A stretch of 64,000 nucleotides of DNA from a virus. The translations under genes were made by a program, and so were the position numbers. The notes under the pieces are model-generated. The model did not search any database. It saw only the letters and a program-made list of their open reading frames with translations, and was not told where the DNA came from. This document shows positions 24,090-31,005 of the stretch, piece by piece (within the stretch, counting starts at the first letter, position 1; each line of letters opens with the position of its first letter). Location of the stretch: positions 1 through 64,000 of IMG/VR virus record IMGVR_UViG_3300046804_005798. The stretch is one strand, 5' to 3'.

Positions 24090-26290
24090 ATGACTGCTAC
24101 ACTTTCACAACAAAAACAAACAAATTCCTGGGAACAATTCTGTAACTGGGTAACTTCAACCGATAATAGGTTGTATGTGGGATGGTTTGGAGTCCTTATG
24201 ATTCCTTGCCTACTTGCTGCTACAACTTGTTTCATCATCGCATTCATCGGTGCTCCCCCAGTGGACATTGATGGCATTCGTGAACCAGTTGCTGGATCTC
24301 TAATGTATGGAAATAACATCATCTCTGGTGCTGTTGTTCCAAGTTCTAACGCCATCGGCCTGCATTCGTAAAGGAGTGCCTTATACCAGAAATGGTATAA
24401 GCAAATCGGGTGAATTGCTGGAAACCTAACCCAGTGAAAGGATAAAAGTGTATAAATAGTAATATGGAAACCACTTCTATCCTAATGACTATCTACGAAC
24501 AGTTTATTGAGTATTGTAAAATTGAAAACTTTGATAGTCAGTACTATGAAAAACACCATATTGTTCCAAGACATTCTGGTGGTACTGATGATAAAGAAAA
24601 TCTAATTTACTTACCTCCACATATTCACACACTCGCACATTATTACCGTTGGTTGTCATTTCAAGAAATAGGTGACAAAGTTGCTTACGAAATGAGATGG
24701 AACCAAAATATGGAAGGTGTGAAACTTCGTTCTCAACTTGCTGTTGAAACTAATAAACAAAAGGGTAATACTTTTTGGAATAGTGAATGGCAAAGAGAGC
24801 AGGGACTAAAAGGTGGAACAAAAGGAGGTTCTGCTAATACTCAAAACCAGTTTATTGCTAGACAAAAAGTTGGTAAAACTTATGGAAAGCAAGTTGGTCT
24901 TTCAAGGCAAAAAAGTGATTTGGTAGAAATACTGAAACACTCCACATCTTGGAAACACAAAACTGGAAAAACTGTTACTCTTTTTCCACAAGAAAGTGTG
25001 ACTAAACTTTGTGAAGAACTCCAAAGTATTGAATACTTTGATATTCCAAACAAAGCACTTATAGGAAAACTTCTTCGTGGTGAAAAAAAACAACTTTATG
25101 GGTGGTCTTTTACTGGTATGGCAATCAGCAGCCAAGACACAGACGATACTTCTGTGTAAGGTTCATCGACTAGTCGGTTTCTCAAGCGTGAGATGTAATA
25201 CGACATTAGCGCCCGACACCCTCAATTTAGGGTGATGATATAGTCAGCACCATAAGGAAACTTATGGATTATGCGTTCTACCCCATCTGGGAAGCTGCTT
25301 CCCTAGATGAGTGGCTTTACAACGGTGGTCCTTTCCAACTCGTTGTCTTCCACTTCCTCATCGGCATCTACTGCTATATGGGTCGTGAATGGGAACTTTC
25401 TTACCGTCTAGGTATGCGTCCTTGGATTATGGTTGCTTACAGCGCACCTGTTGCTGCTGCATCTGCGGTATTCCTGGTCTATCCTTTCGGTCAAGGTTCT
25501 TTCTCTGATGCAATGCCTCTGGGTATCTCTGGTACGTTCAACTATATGCTTGTCTTCCAAGCAGAACACAACATTCTGATGCACCCCTTCCATATGCTTG
25601 GAGTTGCTGGTGTCTTCGGTGGTTCTCTGTTCAGTGCTATGCACGGTTCTCTGGTTACTTCCTCGCTGGTTCGTGAGACCACCGAGAATGAGTCCCAGAA
25701 CTATGGTTACAAGTTTGGTCAAGAAGAAGAGACCTACAACATCGTTGCTGCACACGGTTACTTTGGACGCCTTATTTTCCAATATGCTTCCTTCAATAAC
25801 TCCCGTTCGCTGCACTTCTTCCTTGCTGCTTGGCCTGTAGTTGGAATCTGGTTTGCTGCTCTTGGTGTAAGCACCATGGCATTCAACCTTAATGGTTTTA
25901 ACTTTAATCAATCACTTCTATCATCTGATGGTCGTGTGATTAATACCTGGGCTGACATTCTTAACCGAGCAAATCTTGGTTTTGAAGTAATGCACGAGCG
26001 TAGATTTGGGTATTGCGCTCTTTAAATCGGATGAATTGCTGGAAACCCCAAGTGGGCAATCAGCAGCCAAGTCCTAGATACATCTAGGAAAGGTTCAGAG
26101 ACTACCTGAGGAATAAAGTTTCCTTAATAACAGGCACGAGCGTCCGACACCAGAAATGGTGATGATATAGTCCAATCCTGGTAGTAATACCAGACAACCA
26201 AAGGAATAAAAGAATGCCCATAATTTTCCTTTGGACCTTGCATCTGTTGAAGCAACTCCTGTTGCCTTGACTGCACCGACCATCGGGTGA
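24090..26290 (+). CDS. psbA: Photosystem II D1 protein, split by two group I introns
   Basis: Exons 24090-24365, 25276-26001 and 26213-26290 join in frame to 359 residues, the normal D1 length. Junctions restore NAIGLH|FYPIW and [16 protein letters not shown], both invariant D1 segments. The product is the reaction-centre D1 protein that binds chlorophyll, pheophytin, QB and the Mn cluster; it ends ALTAPTIG with the usual processed tail. Phage psbA replaces photodamaged host D1 during infection. Reading without splicing gives stops just after each exon, which is not degeneration. Early and late promoters and a structured leader lie upstream. Confidence 0.97.
24451..24458 (+). promoter_or_regulatory. 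Late promoter inside psbA intron 1
   Basis: TATAAATA within the intron allows HNH expression independent of psbA transcription, as known for T4 intron ORFs. Confidence 0.7.
24485..25159 (+). CDS. Intron-encoded HNH homing endonuclease
   Basis: 224 residues from ATG 24485. An upstream in-frame ATG at 24464 would be at the predicted start of RNA from late promoter TATAAATA (24451-24458), so 24485 ([12 protein letters not shown]) is preferred. [25 protein letters not shown] is the HNH core. The middle is Gly/Lys/Gln-rich, and [17 protein letters not shown]...[12 protein letters not shown] resembles a DNA-binding repeat. The last 13 residues ([13 protein letters not shown]) are encoded by conserved ribozyme core sequence. 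It probably cleaves intronless psbA. Confidence 0.9.
   Translation: MTIYEQFIEYCKIENFDSQYYEKHHIVPRHSGGTDDKENLIYLPPHIHTLAHYYRWLSFQEIGDKVAYEMRWNQNMEGVKLRSQLAVETNKQKGNTFWNSEWQREQGLKGGTKGGSANTQNQFIARQKVGKTYGKQVGLSRQKSDLVEILKHSTSWKHKTGKTVTLFPQESVTKLCEELQSIEYFDIPNKALIGKLLRGEKKQLYGWSFTGMAISSQDTDDTSV
26002..26212 (+). ncRNA. Group I intron 2 of psbA (211 bases, no ORF)
   Basis: Exon end GAGCGT (25996-26001) pairs with guide GCGCTC (26015-26020) over six bases with a U-G at the splice site; the intron ends in G (26212). GAATTGCTGGAAACC, GGCAATCAGCAGCCAAG and P7 GACTA (26100-26104)/TAGTC (26168-26172) are clear. Position and size resemble the small psbA intron reported from Synechococcus phage S-PM2. 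Confidence 0.95.
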
Positions 26291-26298
26291 TATAATAA

Positions 26299-26333
26299 AG
26301 GGGAACTCTTCGGAGTTCCTTTTTTTATAAATA
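26299..26333 (+). terminator. psbA terminator fused to a late promoter
   Basis: GGAACTC-ttcg-GAGTTCC (26302-26319) with flanking A/T pairs and seven T; TATAAATA (26326-26333) begins in the T-run and serves the next gene. Confidence 0.9.
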
Positions 26334-26356
26334 TTTATGCACGAAAGAAAACACGA

Positions 26357-26785
26357 ATGACTAAACTTTACTCTGAACTTTATAGGACTTGTATGACTTG
26401 TAGTAAGGAAAAACTTGCTACTGAGTTCTATGTTCGCAATAAAAAAACTGGAGTTCGACATTCATCTTGTAAAGAATGTGATAAAGCAAGAGTAAAAGCA
26501 CGGCATCAAGCAAATCCAGAACGCACGAGAAATAATGACTTGAAGAGAAACTATGGTATAACCCTCCAAGAACATCAACAAATGTTTGAAGAGCAAAATG
26601 GAGTTTGTGCTACTTGTAAAAGTCCTGGTGATGGAAAATGGAAAAAACTTTGTGTAGACCACGACCATAAGACAGGAAAGGTTAGACAACTTCTTTGTAG
26701 GAGATGTAATATGATATTAGGACAAGCATATGATAATATAAGTCTCTTTGAGGAATATATTAAATACCTACAAAAGCACCAATAA
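26357..26785 (+). CDS. Endonuclease VII-like freestanding homing endonuclease
   Basis: 142 residues. CMTCSKEK...CKECD and CATCKSPG...CRRCN give two zinc Cys pairs each side; LCVDHDHKTGKVRQLLCRRCN is the endonuclease VII/HNH core with catalytic Asp-His. Position directly after psbA, whose intron 2 has no ORF, matches the freestanding enzyme F-CphI downstream of intron-bearing psbA in S-PM2. It likely cuts psbA at or near the intron 2 site. Homology to F-CphI is inferred from context and fold, not checked. Confidence 0.88.
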   Translation: MTKLYSELYRTCMTCSKEKLATEFYVRNKKTGVRHSSCKECDKARVKARHQANPERTRNNDLKRNYGITLQEHQQMFEEQNGVCATCKSPGDGKWKKLCVDHDHKTGKVRQLLCRRCNMILGQAYDNISLFEEYIKYLQKHQ

Positions 26786-26786
26786 T

Positions 26787-26906
26787 ATGTCTCATAATAA
26801 TCAACACGAACCTATGCCTAACTGGGTAATCTGGGCAGGTGTAGGTATGATGATATTCACAGTTCTTATATTTGCCATATTCACTCTTTCAATGATGTAC
26901 TTTTAA
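26787..26906 (+). CDS. 39-residue membrane peptide
   Basis: Begins one base after the endonuclease stop. Polar N-terminus with HNNQHEPMPN, then one hydrophobic helix (WVIWAGVGMMIFTVLIFAIFTL). Layout resembles small photosystem-type peptides, but none is matched. Confidence 0.5.
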   Translation: MSHNNQHEPMPNWVIWAGVGMMIFTVLIFAIFTLSMMYF

Positions 26907-26909
26907 CAT

Positions 26910-26984
26910 ATGTTACTCATTCTTACATTCTTCATACTCTTCGGAGTGTTTATGTTTATAATGTCGATTACCCAAGATTTATGA
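26910..26984 (+). CDS. 24-residue hydrophobic peptide
   Basis: One membrane helix (LLILTFFILFGVFMFIM) ending ITQDL. Four bases after the preceding peptide gene. Plausible micro-protein; coding status uncertain. Confidence 0.35.
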   Translation: MLLILTFFILFGVFMFIMSITQDL

Positions 26985-26990
26985 GAAATA

Positions 26991-27023
26991 AATATTCACA
27001 AGTCGCAAGTACTTATGAATATT
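26991..27023 (+). promoter_or_regulatory. Hairpin covering the HNH start codon
   Basis: AATATTCA (26991-26998) pairs with TGAATATT (27016-27023), which includes the ATG at 27015, with an inner AAGT/ACTT extension. A late-like AAATAAATA precedes the 5' arm. Confidence 0.5.
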
Positions 27024-27386
27024 CTCCAGTCGCCTCAAGACTACTTGTTCAATTTACAGACAACAAGTTCATCAGAAGCAAGACGATTATGGAGAAAAAA
27101 TATAAAAGAAAGTTGGAATCATAAATGCGCTTATTGTAACTCGGAAGAAAATTTGACATTAGATCACGTTGTTCCACAATCAAAAGGTGGTTTGGATATT
27201 ACAAGAAATGTAGTATGCTGTTGTCACTCTTGCAATCAATCTAAAGGACATGAATATTGGAAATTGTGGTATGTTCAACAAGACTTCTATAATGAAGATA
27301 GTTTGAATAAAATAGAAGACTGGATGAAACCACCAAAACCTACGAATCTTTACGTTTATCGTCCAAGAAGGAATAATGCTTCATGA
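27015..27386 (+). CDS. Classical HNH endonuclease
   Basis: 123 residues. CAYCNSEENLTLDHVVPQS and NVVCCCHSCNQSKG give the full CxxC...DHxxP...N...CxxCN...K signature of HNH nucleases related to McrA. N-terminal 30 residues and C-terminal PPKPTNLYVYRPRR may contact DNA. Third endonuclease gene in the psbA neighbourhood, so it may compete for or cooperate in cutting there. Ends ATGA over the next gene. Confidence 0.9.
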   Translation: MNILQSPQDYLFNLQTTSSSEARRLWRKNIKESWNHKCAYCNSEENLTLDHVVPQSKGGLDITRNVVCCCHSCNQSKGHEYWKLWYVQQDFYNEDSLNKIEDWMKPPKPTNLYVYRPRRNNAS

Positions 27387-27526
27387 TAGATTCAACAACT
27401 CCATATAAATTATCAGAGATCATCAGAGACACTTGGCCTGGTCTTTACACTTCGCCAAAAAAGACTTATAATGACAATCCACCATCTACATCAAATGAAT
27501 CAGATACAAAAACTTCAACAGATTGA
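27383..27526 (+). CDS. Small polar protein
   Basis: 47 residues: MIDSTTPYKLSEIIRDTWPGL then a Ser/Thr/Asp-rich tail. Coupled to the HNH gene by ATGA and overlapped in another frame by the gene at 27495. Unknown function. Confidence 0.5.
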   Translation: MIDSTTPYKLSEIIRDTWPGLYTSPKKTYNDNPPSTSNESDTKTSTD

Positions 27527-27638
27527 ATATACTGATCATTATTCGGTCTTTGATAAAAATGGTAAAAAAATCTGCGATACTGCAACAATTCAGGATGCTA
27601 TGCTAATGGCATCTTTTGTGGAGGGGGAGGACTTATAA
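27495..27638 (+). CDS. Small conserved-looking protein
   Basis: 47 residues, with a hairpin-like YSVFDKNGKKICDTATIQDAMLMASF. Overlaps the preceding gene by 32 bases. Unknown function. Confidence 0.5.
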   Translation: MNQIQKLQQIEYTDHYSVFDKNGKKICDTATIQDAMLMASFVEGEDL

Positions 27639-27759
27639 ACAAGTTAAAATTCTTCTTGACCAAGTTGTAAATGTTCTATCAACAAGAATGGAAGATGATA
27701 ACCAACTTAAAGCACAAAATATTTTGCCAGAAAGAATGGCAGAACCTGTGATCGTATAA
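27616..27759 (+). CDS. Possible small protein, TTG start
   Basis: TTG 27616 opens 47 codons (QVKILLDQVVNVLSTRMEDD...). GGAGGGGGAGG lies just inside it rather than before it, so the start is doubtful; it is the only sizeable frame between 27638 and 27783. Confidence 0.3.
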   Translation: MWRGRTYKQVKILLDQVVNVLSTRMEDDNQLKAQNILPERMAEPVIV

Positions 27760-27782
27760 ATTATCTTATATACTTAACAATT

Positions 27783-28022
27783 ATGAAATTTACAGTTTAT
27801 TCAAAAGACGGTTGCCCCTATTGCAGCAAAATTAAACAGGTGCTGGAGTTGGCAAATCTTGAGCACGTTGTTTATAATCTTGGCGAACACTTTGATCGCG
27901 AAGGATTTTATGCTGAATTTGGAGAGGGATCTACATTTCCGCAAGTTATCCTAAATGACCAAACTCATCTTGGGGGATGTGTAGACACTGTTCAATATCT
28001 CAAGGAACAAAATTTAGTCTAA
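27783..28022 (+). CDS. grx: Glutaredoxin
   Basis: 79 residues. Active site CPYC (Cys11, Cys14), TFPQVIL with the cis-Pro, and LGGCVDTVQYL are standard. It transfers electrons from glutathione to ribonucleotide reductase and other targets, as T4 NrdC does. The peroxiredoxin at 2049 could be another partner. Overlaps the next gene by one base. Confidence 0.96.
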   Translation: MKFTVYSKDGCPYCSKIKQVLELANLEHVVYNLGEHFDREGFYAEFGEGSTFPQVILNDQTHLGGCVDTVQYLKEQNLV

Positions 28023-28381
28023 TGGAATCTACCTTTCACGAAGTTTATTTTGATGTTGAAAAGGCAATCGATCTTGCTTTCAATGGACAATTTGTTTTAA
28101 AGTTTTATGATTATCTAAAAATTCGTGGAACACTTAAACGTGAAGTAGAAGAATTTATTAAAAGTACTACTGCAAATGAAATCAGCAATCTTGTGATGGA
28201 TTTGGACGAATACCTGGAAGGTGGTTCTGATGAAATACATAAACAATTGCGAGAGGGTTATGGACATATTCCAAAACCACAAGCAAGAAAGATACGGAAT
28301 TATCTTTATGCGATTCTCGAAGACGCTTGGAAATATAATTATGATAAACGGCCAGGAAGACGGAAAAAGCAAACTAAATAA
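28022..28381 (+). CDS. Conserved cyanophage protein of unknown function
   Basis: 119 residues from ATG 28022. Helical and charged; C-terminal HIPKPQARKIRNYLYAILEDAWKYNYDKRPGRRKK is strongly basic, suggesting nucleic-acid contact. Overlapped at its end by the next gene. Confidence 0.75.
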   Translation: MESTFHEVYFDVEKAIDLAFNGQFVLKFYDYLKIRGTLKREVEEFIKSTTANEISNLVMDLDEYLEGGSDEIHKQLREGYGHIPKPQARKIRNYLYAILEDAWKYNYDKRPGRRKKQTK

Positions 28382-28550
28382 ATCTGAACCCGAAATTAAT
28401 CGGGGAGTTGAATTACTACTTAGGAATAGGAGGAAGAGAGAGTCATCAAAACCAAAAACTTTTCAAGTGAAGTTTGGTAAAATGATTTCTCTCTTTCGTA
28501 GAGAGTTTCATTTCTTTATAGAATTTCACTTTGATGTCAAGAAAAACTAA
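28341..28550 (+). CDS. Small basic protein
   Basis: 69 residues (MINGQEDGKSKLNK...). The start is ATG 28341 inside the upstream gene. Highly basic middle (NRRKRESSKPK) and a Phe-rich end VKFGKMISLFRREFHFFIEFHF. Unknown function. Confidence 0.6.
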   Translation: MINGQEDGKSKLNKSEPEINRGVELLLRNRRKRESSKPKTFQVKFGKMISLFRREFHFFIEFHFDVKKN

Positions 28551-28567
28551 CTCTCTGGAGAAGACAA

Positions 28568-28804
28568 ATGGAATCAGCATATGTAATAACATTTTCTATA
28601 ATGTTCACTTTGCTATTTTTTATGGTTGGTAGTATAATAGGATGGTTAACATATATGCATTTGTTAGGAACAAGAACTCCATATTTACATCCAGAGTTTT
28701 TTGATGAAAATGGACAAATCATACCTGATGAAGTTGTTTCTGTCAGATTTGAAGAAGGATATTTTGATGATGAAGAAGAATTTGATGAAGAAGATGATGA
28801 TTAA
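28568..28804 (+). CDS. Membrane protein with acidic C-terminus
   Basis: 78 residues. One transmembrane segment (residues 5-30), then YLHPEFFDENGQIIPDEVVSVRFEEGYFDDEE and a run of Asp/Glu. GGAGAAG precedes ATG. Unknown function; likely inner membrane with an acidic cytoplasmic tail. Confidence 0.75.
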   Translation: MESAYVITFSIMFTLLFFMVGSIIGWLTYMHLLGTRTPYLHPEFFDENGQIIPDEVVSVRFEEGYFDDEEEFDEEDDD

Positions 28805-28851
28805 AAAATACAACTAAATATGTTAAATTTATACAATTGCGATTGAAATTT

Positions 28852-29427
28852 ATGACTGCGACAAAAACTAATAAAATTTCAACTGAAAAATCAATTGAAA
28901 TTCTTCCAACTAATCCATTTATATTTGAAATTTTAGAACTTGCATCAAAGCAAAGAAGTAATGAAAAGAAAGTGGAAGTTCTAAAAATTTATGATGACCC
29001 CTCCCTTAAAACTGTTTTAATTTGGAACTTTGATGAATCTATAATTACTCTTCTTCCTGAAGGGGATGTTCCTTATTCAAGCACTAGTGAACAGACATCT
29101 TACAGCGGAACTTTAAGTTCTAAAGTTCAAGATGCAGTGTCTAAAATGGAAGAATTGGATTCAAATTCTTTAGGATCTATGGATCAGGGCAGATCTTCAA
29201 TTCGAAAAGAATATCAAATGTTTTATAATTTTGTAAAGGGTGGTAATGACGGATTGAGTTCTATTCGTAGAGAAACAATGTTCATTAATATCCTACAAGG
29301 TCTGCATCCAAAAGAAGCAGAACTTATTTGCCTAGTGAAAGATAAAAAGCTAACAGATAAATACAAAATTAGTTTTGATAATGTAAAAGAAGCATATCCC
29401 GATATTCAGTGGGGTGGCCGTTCATGA
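28852..29427 (+). CDS. DUF6433-like conserved cyanophage protein
   Basis: 191 residues from ATG 28852 (TTG 28837 is in frame upstream). The C-terminus NILQGLHPKEAELICLVKDKKLTDKYKISFDNVKEAYPDIQWGGRS is the hallmark of a family found in nearly all T4-like cyanophages, with no known role. The middle is Ser-rich and loop-like. Ends ATGA over the next gene. Confidence 0.8.
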   Translation: MTATKTNKISTEKSIEILPTNPFIFEILELASKQRSNEKKVEVLKIYDDPSLKTVLIWNFDESIITLLPEGDVPYSSTSEQTSYSGTLSSKVQDAVSKMEELDSNSLGSMDQGRSSIRKEYQMFYNFVKGGNDGLSSIRRETMFINILQGLHPKEAELICLVKDKKLTDKYKISFDNVKEAYPDIQWGGRS

Positions 29428-29759
29428 CAGTAGTTACAGAGAAAGGAAAAAAGATGGCAGAAACTTCAAAGCGAGAAAAAAAAGTTCTGCCTCATGAGTA
29501 TGGATGTGAAATTCTTCTTGAGAAAACAACTCTTGAAAAAGCTAAGGATACTTCATTTCCAAATGATGCTTATCTAGTTTGGTATAATGAAAATAATGAA
29601 GATTTTATTGACTTGGTAAGAGGAACAAGAGTTCGAATTTTTGATATGTATTATGATCGTTTTGGTGCCAATTCAATTCAAAAAATTGATTTTGGATATG
29701 GCAGAACTAACCCAAAACTTTGGGGATATAAACAACCAGAGAAGAAGAAAAAGAAATGA
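29424..29759 (+). CDS. Conserved protein of unknown function
   Basis: 111 residues from ATG 29424 (ATG 29454 is possible). Beta-rich core (YLVWYNENNEDFIDLVRGTRVRIFDMYYDRFG) and a final Lys-rich tail PEKKKKK. Overlaps both neighbours by ATGA, so it belongs to the operon leading to speD. Confidence 0.75.
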   Translation: MTVVTEKGKKMAETSKREKKVLPHEYGCEILLEKTTLEKAKDTSFPNDAYLVWYNENNEDFIDLVRGTRVRIFDMYYDRFGANSIQKIDFGYGRTNPKLWGYKQPEKKKKK

Positions 29760-29974
29760 GTGAAGGATTTAAAGGGTTCACTAAATCTGCTGATGATAAA
29801 GAGTTGAGACTTTATATTAAGAACAAAGAAGTTAATAAATTAATCAAGGAATATAAAAAATTAAAAAAATATCAAAGGTCTTCTATTTTTGAAATTGAAA
29901 AACTTTCTGGACAAGAAACGAAAATAGATAAATTAATTAACCAATATGGGATAGATTCTGAAGCAATTGAATAA
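29756..29974 (+). CDS. Small helical protein
   Basis: 72 residues, mostly charged helix (LRLYIKNKEVNKLIKEYKKLKKYQ). Overlaps speD by one base (TAATG). Unknown function. Confidence 0.7.
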   Translation: MSEGFKGFTKSADDKELRLYIKNKEVNKLIKEYKKLKKYQRSSIFEIEKLSGQETKIDKLINQYGIDSEAIE

Positions 29975-30300
29975 TGGGAAAACATTACTTACTTAACTTG
30001 TATGGATGCTCGTTCGTTCTTTTGGACGACGAGCGTTGTCTTATTGATTTATTAGAAAACGCAGCGGTTGCTAGTGGTGCCACTGTGGTTCAGACTATTT
30101 CAAAAAAGTTTGAACCACAAGGAGTTACTGTAATTTGTTTGCTTTCTGAAAGTCATATTAGTATTCATACTTGGCCAGAGGAAGGTAAAGCGGCAGTAGA
30201 TGTTTATACCTGTGGAGATTGTAATCCAAAGATTGGATGTGACATTATCATTCAACAGTTGTATGCGACCGATCATACATTGAGTTATATTGAGAGATAA
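29974..30300 (+). CDS. speD: S-adenosylmethionine decarboxylase proenzyme
   Basis: 108 residues, prokaryotic short type. LLSESHISIHTWPE contains the self-cleavage site Glu59-Ser60 that yields the pyruvoyl group, with His65 and Cys80 (TCGDC) also conserved. It makes decarboxylated AdoMet for spermidine synthesis. speD is common in cyanophages and may support DNA packaging or host polyamine balance. Last gene of its operon; a new promoter follows. Confidence 0.96.
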   Translation: MGKHYLLNLYGCSFVLLDDERCLIDLLENAAVASGATVVQTISKKFEPQGVTVICLLSESHISIHTWPEEGKAAVDVYTCGDCNPKIGCDIIIQQLYATDHTLSYIER

Positions 30301-30325
30301 ACTGTAACAAATATTACAAAAGTGC

Positions 30326-30355
30326 TTGTCTATATAGTGTAACTAGAGGTATAAT
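30326..30355 (+). promoter_or_regulatory. Sigma70-like promoter of the riboswitch transcript
   Basis: TTGTCT (30326-30331), 18-base spacer, TATAAT (30350-30355). Start near 30362 puts the first riboswitch bases (CGTTC, 30366) at the 5' end of the RNA. Confidence 0.75.
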
Positions 30356-30365
30356 AATCCTCTAA

Positions 30366-30669
30366 CGTTCATCCTATGACTAAAGCACTTTTGCTTTTAG
30401 CATGGGTTCCTTTCCTCTTTGTTTCAGCGCCACAAGCATCTAGTATCCAACAGGTTGCTGTTTCTTGTGACACCGCGATGGAACTAATGGACATCGTTAA
30501 AAACGACGATGTAGTAAACCAAAAGATAGAGGACCGATTGTTATTAGAACTCCGAAAGGATTTCATAGTAAGGTGCTAAAACCTAATAGGACGGAAGTAA
30601 GCCGACGCGGAACGGATCGTTCATTCGCTATTCGCAAATAGCGAACGCAAACGCCGACTGAAGGAACGC
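30366..30669 (+). promoter_or_regulatory. Glutamine-riboswitch-like RNA split by an ORF
   Basis: Three conserved blocks of the glnA/Downstream-peptide riboswitch core are present in order: CGTTCATCC (30366-30374), GGACGGAAGTAAG (30589-30601) and GAAGGAACGC (30660s-30669). CGTTC pairs with GAACG (30664-30668) as P1, and TCCTAT (30372-30377) with ATAGGA (30586-30591) as P2. The P2 loop, normally a few bases, holds the 67-codon ORF 30376-30579. Inside the 3' part is a nine-pair hairpin TTCGCTATT/AATAGCGAA. The next gene encodes the YRGV peptide expected downstream of this RNA. Confidence 0.72.
30376..30579 (+). CDS. Small exported protein encoded within the riboswitch loop
   Basis: 67 residues with signal peptide MTKALLLLAWVPFLFVSAPQAS and a short helical mature part with two Cys (SCDTAMELMDIV, RKDFIVRC). 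Its ATG immediately follows CGTTCATCCT and its stop is seven bases before ATAGGA, so it fills the P2 loop exactly. It lacks a clear ribosome site. Ligand-dependent folding could affect its translation. Unknown function. Confidence 0.7.
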   Translation: MTKALLLLAWVPFLFVSAPQASSIQQVAVSCDTAMELMDIVKNDDVVNQKIEDRLLLELRKDFIVRC

Positions 30670-30701
30670 TCTTTAACCTAAAAAACTAAGGAGAAAACCT
30701 A

Positions 30702-30839
30702 ATGTCTAAAGTCGTATACAGAGGCGTAGAGTATGATACTCAAAAGCGTTTAGAGTATCAACAACAAATGATGCAACAACCTCAACAATACAACGAAACC
30801 TATCGTGGTGTTAAGTTTGTAAAGGAGGGGCACAAATGA
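30702..30839 (+). CDS. YRGV-repeat (DUF4278-like) peptide
   Basis: 45 residues: VVYRGVEYDT near the start and TYRGVKFVKEGHK at the end, with a Gln-rich middle. Short YRG(V)xY proteins are cyanobacterial and often sit behind the Downstream-peptide glutamine riboswitch. AAGGAG precedes the ATG. Overlaps the next peptide by ATGA. Function unknown; response to nitrogen status is inferred. Confidence 0.8.
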   Translation: MSKVVYRGVEYDTQKRLEYQQQMMQQPQQYNETYRGVKFVKEGHK

Positions 30840-30937
30840 ATACTTACTTCGTTCGTTATCTTAAGAAAAAAGCGAAGAAGGAAAAACTCCTTCATAACGC
30901 ACAACTGAATATGGCAAAGCAACCTCAAGTTGCTTAA
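30836..30937 (+). CDS. 33-residue basic peptide
   Basis: MNTYFVRYLKKKAKKEKLLHN with many Lys. GGAGG five bases before the ATG inside the upstream gene. A strong terminator follows, so it closes this operon. Unknown function. Confidence 0.65.
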   Translation: MNTYFVRYLKKKAKKEKLLHNAQLNMAKQPQVA

Positions 30938-30943
30938 TAAATT

Positions 30944-30974
30944 AGAGAGGGACTTGACTCCCTCTCTTTTTTTA
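30944..30974 (+). terminator. Terminator closing the riboswitch operon
   Basis: AGAGAGGG (30944-30951), loop, CCCTCTCT (30960-30967), then T-run. Its loop contains the -35 of the next promoter. Confidence 0.92.
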
Positions 30975-30982
30975 TCTATAAT
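30954..30982 (+). promoter_or_regulatory. Sigma70-like promoter inside the terminator
   Basis: TTGACT (30954-30959) in the terminator loop, 17 bases, TATAAT (30977-30982). Drives the acidic protein and thyX. Confidence 0.75.
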
Positions 30983-31005
30983 TACCTTTGTGAGGGTTAA
31001 TCAAG

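Larger units (their letters stand above)
24366..25275 (+). ncRNA. Group I intron 1 of psbA (910 bases, carries HNH gene)
   Basis: The 5' splice site follows U of GCAT; GTGC at 24376-24379 can pair with it leaving the usual U-G. The intron ends in G (25275). Core elements: GAATTGCTGGAAACC, GGCAATCAGCAGCCAAG, GACTA (25168-25172) pairing with TAGTC (25241-25245) as P7, and CCGACACC...GGTGATGATATAG. These match intron 2, so the two are related. An HNH ORF fills the peripheral part. Confidence 0.93.

Noticed and set aside
24090-24371. psbA read as a truncated or broken gene
   Set aside because: The stop just after exon 1 lies in a group I intron; joining the three exons gives full-length D1.
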